A program made the position numbers and the translations under genes. DNA of 64,000 nucleotides, taken from the NCBI RefSeq assembly GCF_004340665.1, contig NZ_SLWO01000004.1, positions 1-64,000 of the forward strand, given 5' to 3'. The notes under the pieces were generated by a model. The model had not been told where the DNA came from. It worked only from the letters and a program-made list of their open reading frames with translations, and searched no databases. The first letter of the stretch is position 1. The number at the start of each line of letters is the position of its first letter. The stretch comes from Pedobacter psychrotolerans. GTDB taxonomy: Bacteria; Bacteroidota; Bacteroidia; Sphingobacteriales; Sphingobacteriaceae. Of this stretch, positions 37,680 to 47,551 are shown one piece after another.

Positions 37680-38867
37680 ATGAATACAGATCACTCCCCG
37701 CCTTCAAACCGCATCTTATCTATTGATATCCTGAGAGGAATAGTGATGATTATTATGGCACTAGATCATACACGTGATTTTTTTCACATATCGGCCATGA
37801 CAGGTAATCCGCTCGACCCTGCCACCACAACTGGAGCGCTGTTTTTTACCAGATGGATTACCCATTTCTGTGCACCCATATTTGTTTTTCTTTCAGGTTT
37901 ATCAGCTTATTTATCTGCACAAAATAAAACTCCTGCAGCATCAGGTAAATTTCTTATTAAGCGTGGGTTATGGCTTGTCGTAGTTGAAATCGTATTCGTG
38001 TCATTAGGGTTAACCTTTAACCCATTTTATAATTTTATTATCTTACAGGTAATTTGGGCCATTGGCTGGAGCATGATTCTCCTAGGGCTGATAAGCAGAT
38101 TATCATATAAAACTGTATTAATTATTGGGTTACTCCTGGTATTTGGGCATGATATTTTAAACCTGTTGCCAGTACCACAAAACCCTACCTGGGCGATAAT
38201 ATTAAAAGTACTATTTACAGCATTTGGAACAGTGCTGCCCATATCTAATAATCATTTAGTTGGGGTATTCTATGCCATACTACCCTGGACGGGCATCATG
38301 TTTATCGGTTATGCCATAGGTAGCTGGTACAAAAAGGGATATGATGTTGCAAAGCGCAAAAGAAATTTAATCCTCGCAGGTTGTTTAACCACCTTACTAT
38401 TTTTGGTTTTAAGATGGATTAATCTTTATGGCGATCCTGCCCCTAGAAAAGAATATCTTAATGTTTTCCGTAACATGCTTTCTTTTTTAAATGTAAGTAA
38501 GTACCCACCTTCCTTACTGTATACCTGCATGACTTTAGGTCCTGCAATGCTATTTTTAGCTTTCTCGGAACGTTTAAAAAATATCGGGAGCCGGATTTTT
38601 GCTATTTATGGCTCAGTCCCCTTCTTCTATTACGTATTACACTTTTATCTGTTACATACTTTTTTGGTTATAGCTTTTTTTGCAACAGGCTTTACAGGGA
38701 AAGATATTATCCAGATTCCATTTTATTTTAGACCTGTGAATTTAGGCTTTAATTTAATAGTGGTCTATATGATCTGGTTTTCAGTTGTAGCATTACTCTA
38801 TCTTCCCTGCAAATGGTTTAAAAAATATAAACAAACACACAGGCAATGGTGGCTGAGGTACGTTTGA
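37680..38867 (+). CDS. DUF1624-like membrane protein (heparan-glucosaminide acetyltransferase-like)
   Basis: 395 residues with about ten to eleven membrane helices. The N terminus SIDILRGIVMIIMALDHTRDFF is typical of the DUF1624/HGSNAT-like group, where the DHTRDFF His is conserved. Such proteins are thought to move acetyl groups across the membrane to sugars. It sits between mannosidase genes on the opposite strand, so it might modify a surface or mannan-derived sugar, but that is inference. Confidence 0.75.
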   Translation: MNTDHSPPSNRILSIDILRGIVMIIMALDHTRDFFHISAMTGNPLDPATTTGALFFTRWITHFCAPIFVFLSGLSAYLSAQNKTPAASGKFLIKRGLWLVVVEIVFVSLGLTFNPFYNFIILQVIWAIGWSMILLGLISRLSYKTVLIIGLLLVFGHDILNLLPVPQNPTWAIILKVLFTAFGTVLPISNNHLVGVFYAILPWTGIMFIGYAIGSWYKKGYDVAKRKRNLILAGCLTTLLFLVLRWINLYGDPAPRKEYLNVFRNMLSFLNVSKYPPSLLYTCMTLGPAMLFLAFSERLKNIGSRIFAIYGSVPFFYYVLHFYLLHTFLVIAFFATGFTGKDIIQIPFYFRPVNLGFNLIVVYMIWFSVVALLYLPCKWFKKYKQTHRQWWLRYV

Positions 38868-38910
38868 GTTGATACTACCATTATAATCATCAAATTGAAA
38901 AACAAATAAA

Positions 38911-38929
38911 CCGCTGGCATGACCAGCGG
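38911..38929. terminator. Hairpin between convergent DUF1624-like and GH92 genes
   Basis: CCGCTGG and CCAGCGG arms with a CATGA loop between two converging genes; the A-rich left side gives a T tract for the minus-strand transcript. Confidence 0.5.
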
Positions 38930-38959
38930 CTTCATATGACAACCGAGACAATTGAAATA

Positions 38960-41245
38960 TTATTTTTTTGGTTTAGCACTCATGTAGAAAGTCAGCTTTC
39001 CGCCAGCCGTAATATCTGCATGTTTGATGCTGTGGTTCGTAATTTCTTTTCCATTTAACATCACTTTTTGAACATAAACGTTTTTATCGCTTTGGTTTAT
39101 GGCCTCTACCGTAAACGTTTTATTATTTTCCAATTGCATTACTGCTTTGTTCACCAACGGACTACCTAATGAATACACATCAGAACCCGGAGCTACCGGA
39201 TAAAAACCCATAGCCGAAAACATATACCAGGCACTCATTTGCCCGCAATCATCATTTCCGCCTAAACCATCGGCAGTGGGTTTGTATTGCATGTTTAAGA
39301 TGTGACGAATCTGCGCCTGACCTTTATACACCTCATCAGTCCAGTTATATAAATAAGCCACGTGATGGGCTGGCTCATTGCCATGTACGTAGCCCCCAAT
39401 AATTCCCTCTCGGGTAATATCTTCAGTATGTGCGAAAAACTCATCTGGCAAATGCATACTAAATAATGAATCTAATCGAGCGGCGAATTTCTTTTTGCCA
39501 CCCATTACCTCAATCAGCGAAGTGGGATCATGAGGAACAAAAAAACTGTAATTCCAGCTATTTCCTTCAATAAAACCCTGTCCTTCCGTATCCTTTGGGT
39601 CAAACTTCTTTTTAAAAGTTCCGTCAGCCAATTTAGGTCGCATAAAGCCAGATGCCTGATCATAATTGTTTCTCCAGTTTTCTGAACGCTTAATGAACTC
39701 CTTATAAACATCCGTACGATTTAATTTTTTAGCCAGTTGTGCTATTGCCCAATCATCATAAGCATATTCCAATGTGTTGGAAACAGATACGCCACTTTTC
39801 TCCGCAGGGATAAAACCCTTATCCATATAATAACCTATTCCTTCATAATCGCGGTGTTTTGCTGTTACTACACAGGCATCAAGTGCTTGATTTGGATCTC
39901 CGTTGTAAGTCCCTTTAACAATGGCATCGGCAATTACTGAAACGCTATGGTATCCACTCATACACCAGTTATCATTTGCATAATGCGACCAGATGGGTAA
40001 CATATGCAAACTGCTTTGATCATAATGTGCCAGCATTGATTTCACCATGTCATTGCTGCGACCTGGTTGCACCAGATTAAAAAATGGATGCAATGCCCTA
40101 TAAGTATCCCACAATGAGAATGTGGTGTAATTGGTAAAACCTTCCGCTTTATGAACGCCCTGATCCAAACCCTTATACTCGCCATTTACATCAGTATACG
40201 TAGTTGGATTAATAAATGCATGGTAAAGTGCTGTGTAAAAGTTAACTTTATTTGAGTTTGAAGTTGTTACCTGGATTTTGTTCAGCTCCTTATTCCAGGT
40301 GGCTTGTGCCTGTGCTTTTACCTTATTAAAATCCCATCCTGAAATTTCGGCACGCATGTTCTGTAAAGCATTTTCCTGACTAACCGGCGATAATGCAAAC
40401 TTAATTTTCACCTGCTCCCCTTCTTTGGTATCAAAGTCAAAATACATTTTGATTTTCTTGCCTGCTATTTCAGGAAAATTCTGTTCCTGGTTAAATTTAC
40501 CCCAGAAGCCCCGGTAAGCTTGTTTTGCATCGTAGCTTTTCCTTCCGTAACTTTTAAAAGGTTTAGAAAAACTCATGGCAAAATAAACCGTTCTGGTACG
40601 TGCCCAGCCGTTCGTTTGGCGATAGCCCGTAATCAATGTATCATTAACCACTCGAACGTAAGTCCAAACTGTTTTATCTTCATAATTGTAGATACCAGCC
40701 ATTAAATCTAAAATAATATGCGATTGATCAGATTTTGGAAAAGTATATTGGTGCATTCCTACACGAGTAGTCGCCGTTAATTCGGCAGTGATGTTATGGT
40801 CATCCAGTTTCACTTTATAATAGCCAGCCTCCGCAGTTTCATTGGCATGAGCATAGGCCGAACGATAACCACTTTTAGGTTGATCTGCCGTACCCGGATT
40901 TAATTGCAGTTTACCTTGTGTAGGCATAATTAAAAAGTCGCCCAAATCTGAATGCCCTGTACCACTAAAATGGGTATGACTAAAGCCAACTATCGTTTTA
41001 TCTTCATATTTATAACCTGCACAATACTTATATACATCGCCGTTATACTTTCCGTTCACTTCATAAGATAAAGTATCTGTTTCCGGACTTAACTGCACTG
41101 CTCCGAAAGGAACGGTTGCACCCGGATAGGTATGCCCCATTTTAGAGGTACCAATAATGGGATTGACATATTGTACTAAATTCTGCTGTGCAGATGCAAA
41201 AAATGCCGAAAACAGCAAACAAGGCAGGATAATTTTTTTAATCAT
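38960..41245 (-). CDS. GH92 exo-alpha-mannosidase
   Basis: 761 residues from the ATG at 41245, chosen because MIKKIILPCLLFSAFFASAQ is a perfect signal peptide; the frame is open 24 codons further upstream. GH92 features: YVNPIIGTSKMGHTYPGATVPFG at the start, HTHFSGTGHSDLGDF, LWDTYRALHPFF and GNEPAHHVAYLYNW. These calcium-dependent enzymes remove terminal alpha-mannose, mostly alpha-1,2. Together with GH76 and GH125 it could complete breakdown of branched mannan. Confidence 0.93.
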   Translation of the reverse strand: MIKKIILPCLLFSAFFASAQQNLVQYVNPIIGTSKMGHTYPGATVPFGAVQLSPETDTLSYEVNGKYNGDVYKYCAGYKYEDKTIVGFSHTHFSGTGHSDLGDFLIMPTQGKLQLNPGTADQPKSGYRSAYAHANETAEAGYYKVKLDDHNITAELTATTRVGMHQYTFPKSDQSHIILDLMAGIYNYEDKTVWTYVRVVNDTLITGYRQTNGWARTRTVYFAMSFSKPFKSYGRKSYDAKQAYRGFWGKFNQEQNFPEIAGKKIKMYFDFDTKEGEQVKIKFALSPVSQENALQNMRAEISGWDFNKVKAQAQATWNKELNKIQVTTSNSNKVNFYTALYHAFINPTTYTDVNGEYKGLDQGVHKAEGFTNYTTFSLWDTYRALHPFFNLVQPGRSNDMVKSMLAHYDQSSLHMLPIWSHYANDNWCMSGYHSVSVIADAIVKGTYNGDPNQALDACVVTAKHRDYEGIGYYMDKGFIPAEKSGVSVSNTLEYAYDDWAIAQLAKKLNRTDVYKEFIKRSENWRNNYDQASGFMRPKLADGTFKKKFDPKDTEGQGFIEGNSWNYSFFVPHDPTSLIEVMGGKKKFAARLDSLFSMHLPDEFFAHTEDITREGIIGGYVHGNEPAHHVAYLYNWTDEVYKGQAQIRHILNMQYKPTADGLGGNDDCGQMSAWYMFSAMGFYPVAPGSDVYSLGSPLVNKAVMQLENNKTFTVEAINQSDKNVYVQKVMLNGKEITNHSIKHADITAGGKLTFYMSAKPKK

Positions 41246-41324
41246 GAGGTTATTAAAATTGAACATTTGCAATGAAGATTCTAAGGTATAAATTAAAATT
41301 GAAATCTGTTTAAACATTAAACTA

Positions 41325-41332
41325 AAACGTTT
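41325..41332. promoter_or_regulatory. Possible LacI-type operator upstream of GH92
   Basis: AAACGTTT, a palindrome centred on CG, about 80 bases before the GH92 start, within TAAAACGTTTAA. LacI-family operators share such a CG centre. No LacI gene is in the window. Confidence 0.3.
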
Positions 41333-41464
41333 AACTTAAATTAATTCGCGAACTGAGAAAATCATCCACTGAATATCTACACGGAGTTTATAATCATCTG
41401 ATGACTAATGGCTGCTTTTTACAACGAACTGACTTGCTTTAAAAAATTTCAGGTAAATAAACCT

Positions 41465-41472
41465 TATTTTTG
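41465..41472 (+). promoter_or_regulatory. -7 element of mnmA
   Basis: TATTTTTG, an exact TAnnTTTG match 17 bases before the mnmA ATG; the nearest TTG upstream is too far (28 bases) for a standard pair. Confidence 0.45.
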
Positions 41473-41489
41473 CAACCTATAATTTAGAA

Positions 41490-42581
41490 ATGAGTAAACA
41501 CGGTAGAATTCTGGTGGCCATGAGTGGCGGTGTAGATAGTTCGGTTGCAGCTGTAATGTTGCATGAGGAGGGTTATGAGGTAATCGGATTAACTATGAAG
41601 ACCTGGGATTATGCCAGTGCAGGTGGCAGCAGCAAGGAAACTGGCTGTTGTTCATTAGACAGCATTAACGATGCCCGCACACTTGCGGTGAATTATGGTT
41701 TCCCCCACTATATTCTGGATATTCGTGATGAATTTGGCGATTATGTAATTGATAATTTTGTAGATGAATACCTTGCGGGAAGAACGCCTAATCCTTGCGT
41801 TTTGTGTAATACCCATATTAAATGGGAAGCGTTATTAAAAAGAGCAAATAAACTGGATTGCGAATTTATTGCTACCGGGCATTATGCCAATATTCGTCAG
41901 CAAGATAGTGGCCGCTATGTGATCTCAAAAGGTAAAGACGAAAATAAAGATCAGTCTTATGTGCTTTGGGGCGTATCTCAGGAAAACCTTTCCCGTACTA
42001 AATTCCCTTTAGGTAGTTTTGCAAAATCAGACATCAGGCAAATGGCTTTGGATATGGGACAGGAAGAGTTGGCCAAAAAATCAGAAAGCTATGAGATCTG
42101 TTTCGTACCTGATAATGATTACCGTGCGTTTTTAAAACATAAAGTAGAAGATCTGGAAGATCGCGTTGCTGGAGGTAATTTTATTTTAAGTAACGGAATG
42201 GTCGTTGGAAAGCATAAGGGTTATCCATTTTATACCATTGGCCAGCGTAAGGGTTTAGGTGTTGCATTTGGCGAACCGATGTTTGTTACTCAGATTTTAC
42301 CGGAAAGTAATACGGTGGTTCTAGGTCGGGCTGATGAACTGGAACGTAAAGAAGCCATGGTTCGGAATATTAACCTGATTAAATATGCAGCTATTGAAGA
42401 ACCTATGAATGATGTGATTACCAAAATCCGCTATAAGGATGCAGGTATGCTGAGCACTATTGTTCAGGAGAAAGACAAAATGCGTGTTGTTTTTGACCAT
42501 AATGTTTCTGCCATTGCCCCCGGTCAGTCTGCAGTATTTTACGAAGGAAATGATTTATTAGGTGGAGGATTTTTAGTTTAA
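41490..42581 (+). CDS. mnmA: tRNA-specific 2-thiouridylase
   Basis: 363 residues. The PP-loop SGGVDSS binds ATP; Cys103 in NPCVLC and Cys204 in YEICFVPD are the catalytic cysteines that carry and release sulfur. It makes 2-thiouridine at the wobble position 34 of Lys, Glu and Gln tRNAs. The C-terminal beta-barrel ends GQSAVFYEGNDLLGGGFL, normal for the family. Monocistronic, with its own -7 element and a strong terminator. Confidence 0.97.
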   Translation: MSKHGRILVAMSGGVDSSVAAVMLHEEGYEVIGLTMKTWDYASAGGSSKETGCCSLDSINDARTLAVNYGFPHYILDIRDEFGDYVIDNFVDEYLAGRTPNPCVLCNTHIKWEALLKRANKLDCEFIATGHYANIRQQDSGRYVISKGKDENKDQSYVLWGVSQENLSRTKFPLGSFAKSDIRQMALDMGQEELAKKSESYEICFVPDNDYRAFLKHKVEDLEDRVAGGNFILSNGMVVGKHKGYPFYTIGQRKGLGVAFGEPMFVTQILPESNTVVLGRADELERKEAMVRNINLIKYAAIEEPMNDVITKIRYKDAGMLSTIVQEKDKMRVVFDHNVSAIAPGQSAVFYEGNDLLGGGFLV

Positions 42582-42601
42582 ATTCCCATTTCAGAAATAC
42601 G

Positions 42602-42632
42602 AATCCCGGCTAACCAGTCGGGATTTTTTTTT
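42602..42632 (+). terminator. Terminator of mnmA
   Basis: AATCCCG and CGGGATT arms with a 10-base loop, followed by seven more T residues; a textbook intrinsic terminator 20 bases past the stop. Confidence 0.9.
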
Positions 42633-42724
42633 GAATTAATTTGTAATTCTACTTTACAACCAAACAAAAAGTATAGAATTTCCTTTGTTAGGGTAAACTT
42701 ATTATTCATCATTCCCGTAACCAT

Positions 42725-44542
42725 ATGAATCACATCAAAAGACCATTTCAACCGATAGAAAACTATGGCATCATTGGCAATTTAAGAACTGTTGCACTGG
42801 TATCTTTAGATGGATCTATTGATTTTATGTGTGCACCAAAGTTTGATTCTCCCTCGGTGTTTGCCACCATGTTGGATAGGCAAAAAGGTGGTTTTTGTGC
42901 TTTAGAGCCAGAGTTGGAAGATTTTACAACCAAGCAGCTTTATTTCCCAGGAACAGCGATTTTACTTACACGGTTTTTCGCTGATACCGGAATTGCAGAA
43001 TTAACGGATTTTATGCCAATATCAACCGAGCATAATTCGTCAACAAGTGCCATTGTGAGACAAATTAAAACCATCAGGGGTAGCATTAAATTTAAATTTA
43101 GTTGTGTACCCCGGTTTGGTTATTCAGAAAGCAACTACGAAGTTACAAATCAAAAAGACCATGTTATTTTTGATTGCCCGAAGGAAGACTTGAAAATTAA
43201 AGTCTCTGCAGACGTGCCATTAACCATAAGAAAGCAAAATGGATATGCAGAATTTATGCTGGAGGAATCTGAAACGGCTACCATTGTATTGGAGTTTTTA
43301 AAACCAAATGAAGAAGGTGAACAACTCTCCTATTATATTGATAAAGCCTACCACGAAACTAAAGATTTTTGGGTTAAATGGATTAATAAAACCAGTTATA
43401 AGGGTCATTATAGTGAATTGATCAGACGTTCGGCCATCACACTTAAGTTGCTTACTTCAGCAGAATGTGGTTCTGTTGTGGCAGCACCAACCTTTGGATT
43501 GCCCGAAACACTTGGTGGTAATAGAAACTGGGATTACCGCTTCACGTGGATTAGAGATGCGGCCTTTACAATGTATGCTTTTTTATCTTTAGGCTATTAT
43601 GATGAGGCGACAGCATTTATCGACTGGATTTTCAATCTTTGTCAAAAAATAGACCTGCAACTCATTTATCAAATAGATGGTAACCCACATATTGAAGAGC
43701 AAGAACTCAAACATTTTGAAGGCTATCGAAAATCAAAACCTGTTAGGATTGGAAATGCTGCAGCGAATCAAGTTCAAATTGATATCTATGGAGAATTGAT
43801 TGATACCATATACATTTACAACAAATCATACAAACCCATTACTTATCAATTCTGGACAATTATAGAAAAACAAATTGCTCAGGTAATTAAAAACTGGAAA
43901 AATCCCGATCATGGTATTTGGGAAATCAGAAATGCAGAAAAGGAATTTTTACATACCCGATTGATGTGCTGGGTGGCGATGGACAGGGCAATCAAAATCG
44001 CGGATGATCGTTCATTCCCATATCCGGAGCAAGAGTGGCACGAAATCAGAAGTGAAATATATAAAGATATCTACCATAATTTCTGGAATGAAAAACTGGG
44101 TGCCTGGGTACAATACAAAGGCGCTGAACAAGTTGATGCCAGTGCGCTTTTAATGCCTTTAACCCATTTTATTTCTCCGCTAGAACCTAGGTGGCTATCC
44201 ACCATGAAAGTCATTGAAAAGGAACTGCTATTGGATGTACTCGTTTACAGATACAAAAACGGCGATGATAGTTTTGATGGCCTTGACGGAGAAGAAGGTA
44301 CATTCAATATGTGTTCTTTCTGGTTTATTGAATCTCTTGCAAAAAGTGGGGAGTTGGATAAGGCTGTGGAATATTTTGAGAAGATGATCAGCTATTCTAA
44401 TCATCTTCTTTTGTTTAGTGAAGAATTGGGTAGAAAGGGAGAACATTTAGGCAATTTTCCTCAGGCTTTCACACATTTAGCGTTAATTAGTGCAGCTGTC
44501 GAATTAAACAAACAGCTCAACAGGCAGGTTGTTAAAGGCTAA
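42725..44542 (+). CDS. GH15-family glycoside hydrolase (glucoamylase/trehalase-like)
   Basis: 605 residues, cytoplasmic (no signal peptide). The N-terminal beta domain starts PIENYGIIGNLRTVALVSLDGSIDF, typical of bacterial GH15; the helical catalytic domain has GGNRNWDYRFTWIRDAAFTMYA. The family includes glucoamylases, glucodextranases and trehalases, which cannot be told apart by eye, so trehalose or maltodextrin use is a family-level guess. It converges with the SDR gene, 11 bases away. Confidence 0.85.
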   Translation: MNHIKRPFQPIENYGIIGNLRTVALVSLDGSIDFMCAPKFDSPSVFATMLDRQKGGFCALEPELEDFTTKQLYFPGTAILLTRFFADTGIAELTDFMPISTEHNSSTSAIVRQIKTIRGSIKFKFSCVPRFGYSESNYEVTNQKDHVIFDCPKEDLKIKVSADVPLTIRKQNGYAEFMLEESETATIVLEFLKPNEEGEQLSYYIDKAYHETKDFWVKWINKTSYKGHYSELIRRSAITLKLLTSAECGSVVAAPTFGLPETLGGNRNWDYRFTWIRDAAFTMYAFLSLGYYDEATAFIDWIFNLCQKIDLQLIYQIDGNPHIEEQELKHFEGYRKSKPVRIGNAAANQVQIDIYGELIDTIYIYNKSYKPITYQFWTIIEKQIAQVIKNWKNPDHGIWEIRNAEKEFLHTRLMCWVAMDRAIKIADDRSFPYPEQEWHEIRSEIYKDIYHNFWNEKLGAWVQYKGAEQVDASALLMPLTHFISPLEPRWLSTMKVIEKELLLDVLVYRYKNGDDSFDGLDGEEGTFNMCSFWFIESLAKSGELDKAVEYFEKMISYSNHLLLFSEELGRKGEHLGNFPQAFTHLALISAAVELNKQLNRQVVKG

Positions 44543-44553
44543 TTATAAATGCT

Positions 44554-45324
44554 TTATTGTTCTTCGTAATGGTAAGTTAAGCCACCATCAACATAATAAG
44601 TTGAACCGGTTACATAAGCAGCTTCATCTGATGCCAGAAATGCGACAACTGCTGCAACATCATCTACGGTACCCATTCTTTTTAGTGGGATGTTGCTGAT
44701 TACTTTTTCTAACTGCTTTTTGTCATTCAACAAATCCTGATTAATTGGGGTAGATATTGCGCCCGGTGCCACATTATTTACCCTGATATTGAAAGGTGCT
44801 AATTCTGTAGCCAGATTGCGACTTAGCATTTTTAAACCACCTTTACTCGCACAATAAGCAGCAAAATGCGGGAAAACAATTTCTTCATGTACAGAACTCA
44901 TATTAATGATGGTACCAGGTCTTTTTGCCTTCCTGCAATAGTTTACAAAAGTCTGAATCCCAAAGAAAACACCTTTTAGGTTGGTATCCATCACCAAGTC
45001 ATAATCTTCCTCCGTTACCTCCCAAAAATCTGCCTTGGTTTCTAAACCAGCATTATTGACCAAAATATCCAAAGATCCAAACACTTCAATAGCATCTTTA
45101 ACAAGCTTGATCACATCCTTAGTCTTGCTCACATCAGCAGCTAAAAATTCTGCCCTTCCTCCCATCGCTTTAATCTCAGCAATTAATTCTTCCCCACGTT
45201 CGTCAAATTTTCTGCCATTTAAAATGATATCTGCTCCTTCTTTCGCTAACCGTAAGGCACAAGCCTCACCTATACCCTGACTACTTCCTGTGATCAATGC
45301 AATTTTATTTTTAAAACGCTTCAT
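44554..45324 (-). CDS. Short-chain dehydrogenase/reductase (glucose 1-dehydrogenase-like)
   Basis: 256 residues with the Rossmann motif ITGSSQGIGEA, NNAG, catalytic Ser in INMSSVHEE and YCASKGG (Tyr-x3-Lys), and the C-terminal YVTGSTYYVDGG. It resembles NAD(P)-dependent glucose 1-dehydrogenases and related sugar SDRs; the exact substrate is unknown. Last gene of a minus-strand run with the AI-2E-family permease and a small unknown (gaps of 28 and 36 bases). Confidence 0.85.
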   Translation of the reverse strand: MKRFKNKIALITGSSQGIGEACALRLAKEGADIILNGRKFDERGEELIAEIKAMGGRAEFLAADVSKTKDVIKLVKDAIEVFGSLDILVNNAGLETKADFWEVTEEDYDLVMDTNLKGVFFGIQTFVNYCRKAKRPGTIINMSSVHEEIVFPHFAAYCASKGGLKMLSRNLATELAPFNIRVNNVAPGAISTPINQDLLNDKKQLEKVISNIPLKRMGTVDDVAAVVAFLASDEAAYVTGSTYYVDGGLTYHYEEQ

Positions 45325-45352
45325 GCTAACTATATTTTATGATATAAATAAA

Positions 45353-46438
45353 CTACTTGTGATAAACAATCTCGTCAATTCTATGGTCCATTTCCAAATC
45401 TTCCGGCAAATTTTTCAGATAAAATTCTTCATAATATGCTTTTATAATGGCTGCCATTGGCGTAGCTAAAAGTGCTCCGGTTAGGCCAAAGGCGGCACCC
45501 ATGGCCAATAACATCACTAATGATGATACCGGATGAATGTTCATGGTAGAAGAGCGAAGCTTTGGCATCAGAAAATCAGAAACCAGCTCATTCAACAAAA
45601 GGAAAAATAATAGACACCAGAACGCTGTTAACGGACTTATAGAAAGCGCAACCAACGTGGGTGGAATGGCCATTATGTAAAAACCAAGCTTTGGAATCAA
45701 CTCTGAAAAGAAGGCCAAAGCTGCCCAAACCAAAGCTCCAGGTACACTTATAATACTTAAAAAAGCATAAACCAAAACAGATTGGATGGCACCACCTATT
45801 AAATTAGATTTCATCCAACCCACTAACATGGTTGTAGTATGTTGCAAAGCATTTTTCGCGCTTTCTCTTTTTCGAGGTTGAAAAAGAGATAAATATAATT
45901 CAACAATTGGTTTAGGATGGCTGACATAAAAAACAACCAGACAAATAAATACGATAAATAAAAATATCCCTCCAATTATACCGAAGGAAAAGTTGCCAAG
46001 CCCGATGATTGTTTTTCCAACCGATGGAATAGCAGAGCCAACGGATACGCCACTATCCTGAATTTCACGATTAAACTCTGGGTAATTTTTAAGTGTTGAT
46101 GCAATGTGTTTAGATGCGGAGGTATAATAACCAGGTAAGTTACTGATTAATACATCCAGCTGATTGGTAATGTGTGGTACAATTAACCACCCCAATCCGA
46201 TACTTACTCCAAAAATAATAACAAAAATAATAGAGCTCGCCAGCCAGCGTTTCATTCCCATTCGTTCGAATTTACTCACGGGCGCACTGATGATAATTCC
46301 CAATACCAATGCGAAAATAACCAGCAAAACAATGGAAATAATTTTAAACGTAAAGAACAGCAGTAAGGTTAATCCTGTGATGTAAAGAATAGTTGATTTA
46401 ATAGTTTCAAAAAGGTTATTGTTTTTTGATAAGCTCAT
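45353..46438 (-). CDS. AI-2E family transporter (PerM/YdiK-like permease)
   Basis: 361 residues with about eight membrane segments in the typical pattern: two N-terminal helix pairs, an extracytoplasmic stretch (about 80-140), then a C-terminal bundle with FFSELIPKLGFYIMAIPPTLVAL and LLAMGAAFGLTGALLATPMAA. The family includes putative exporters of AI-2 and Na+/H+ antiporters; substrate is unknown here. Confidence 0.88.
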   Translation of the reverse strand: MSLSKNNNLFETIKSTILYITGLTLLLFFTFKIISIVLLVIFALVLGIIISAPVSKFERMGMKRWLASSIIFVIIFGVSIGLGWLIVPHITNQLDVLISNLPGYYTSASKHIASTLKNYPEFNREIQDSGVSVGSAIPSVGKTIIGLGNFSFGIIGGIFLFIVFICLVVFYVSHPKPIVELYLSLFQPRKRESAKNALQHTTTMLVGWMKSNLIGGAIQSVLVYAFLSIISVPGALVWAALAFFSELIPKLGFYIMAIPPTLVALSISPLTAFWCLLFFLLLNELVSDFLMPKLRSSTMNIHPVSSLVMLLAMGAAFGLTGALLATPMAAIIKAYYEEFYLKNLPEDLEMDHRIDEIVYHK

Positions 46439-46474
46439 TTGGCTATTGGTTTTGATTTAATGCTACGGTGAATA

Positions 46475-46690
46475 TTACACCAATACTATTTTTTCAACAG
46501 CTTCAATACCCTCACAACGAATAAAGAGAACCCTGGGTTGATTTAGGTTTTTAAACCGGTTTTTAAGTTTGGCAATAAAGCTTTTTGCATTGGTTTCCCG
46601 AACTAAAGTAATCGCAAGCGCATTAGCATTACCCCTCACCTCAATAATTTCAGTTGGATAAACCGCTCTCAGCTCCTGTGTAAATTCCAT
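46475..46690 (-). CDS. Small hypothetical protein
   Basis: 71 residues, basic central region (KLKNRFKNLNQP) between two strands, no signal or membrane segment, not recognised. It is the first gene of the run with the AI-2E-family permease and the SDR. Confidence 0.6.
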   Translation of the reverse strand: MEFTQELRAVYPTEIIEVRGNANALAITLVRETNAKSFIAKLKNRFKNLNQPRVLFIRCEGIEAVEKIVLV

Positions 46691-46753
46691 ACTGAAGAAA
46701 CCAACTTTTTAAATTAATGTTTGATTTAAGCGGTTAATTTATCTTTCAACAAA

Positions 46754-46781
46754 AAAAATCCTGAAGTGGTTCAGGATTTTT
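46754..46781 (-). terminator. Terminator of the LuxR-type regulator
   Basis: AAAAATCCTGAA and TTCAGGATTTTT arms with a GTGG loop. On the minus strand it is followed by a T8 run and lies 64 bases past the regulator's stop. Confidence 0.85.
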
Positions 46782-46844
46782 CTTTTTGTCAAGGTGATTA
46801 GATCAGCAACATCTACATTGCAAGCAAAACTGATTTCTAATACT

Positions 46845-47495
46845 TTAACTTACATAACCATTTAATACCGCATAGCGGATTAATGCAGCAGAATTTTTAG
46901 CACCTGTTCTATCAATCAATGCCTGCCGGATACCTTCAACCGTCCTCCTACTTAAAAAAACCTGTTCTGCAATTTCCTGATTCGTCATACCATTAGCGAT
47001 TAATGCTAAAACCAATTGCTCACGTTCAGAAAGTGCCAACCTTGGCATTCCCTTTTCGGGCATATTGGTAAGCTGGTGGTTGAAACGTTCTAGCACACCA
47101 ATGCTTAATTCAGATGATAAATATCTTTTTCCATTAACCACTTGCCGTAAAGCAAAAAGTAACTCGGTTTCATCAACATCTTTAGATAAGTAAGCTCTTG
47201 CGCCTGCTACAAATGATTTTGCCGCATATTTCTCATCTTCGAGAATAGATAGCATGACAACATGAATCTGTGGATTTATTAAGTGAATTTCAGAAATCAT
47301 TTGAATCCCATCCATGTCGGGCATAGACACATCAGTTAGCACGATATCTGCTTTTGTTCCATTTTTTAAAAGTTCTAAAACTGCATTTGCGCCACCCACC
47401 GCTTCTACTACCTCTAAATCAACATGTTGCTTTAACAATGCCTGTAAAGATTTCCTTACGATTTGATGGTCTTCTACTAAGATAATTTTAATCAT
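46845..47495 (-). CDS. NarL/FixJ-type response regulator
   Basis: 216 residues: receiver domain with the phosphoacceptor Asp in IVLTDVSMPDMDG, then a LuxR-type helix-turn-helix (LSEREQLVLALIANGMTNQEIAEQVFLSRRTVEGIR). It should bind DNA when phosphorylated. The histidine kinase gene lies 56 bases upstream on the same strand and is the obvious partner. Confidence 0.9.
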   Translation of the reverse strand: MIKIILVEDHQIVRKSLQALLKQHVDLEVVEAVGGANAVLELLKNGTKADIVLTDVSMPDMDGIQMISEIHLINPQIHVVMLSILEDEKYAAKSFVAGARAYLSKDVDETELLFALRQVVNGKRYLSSELSIGVLERFNHQLTNMPEKGMPRLALSEREQLVLALIANGMTNQEIAEQVFLSRRTVEGIRQALIDRTGAKNSAALIRYAVLNGYVS

Positions 47496-47551
47496 ATAAT
47501 TTATTTGAATGACCTGGTATTTTTCCAGATCTCCTAACCTTTAGCTAAATG

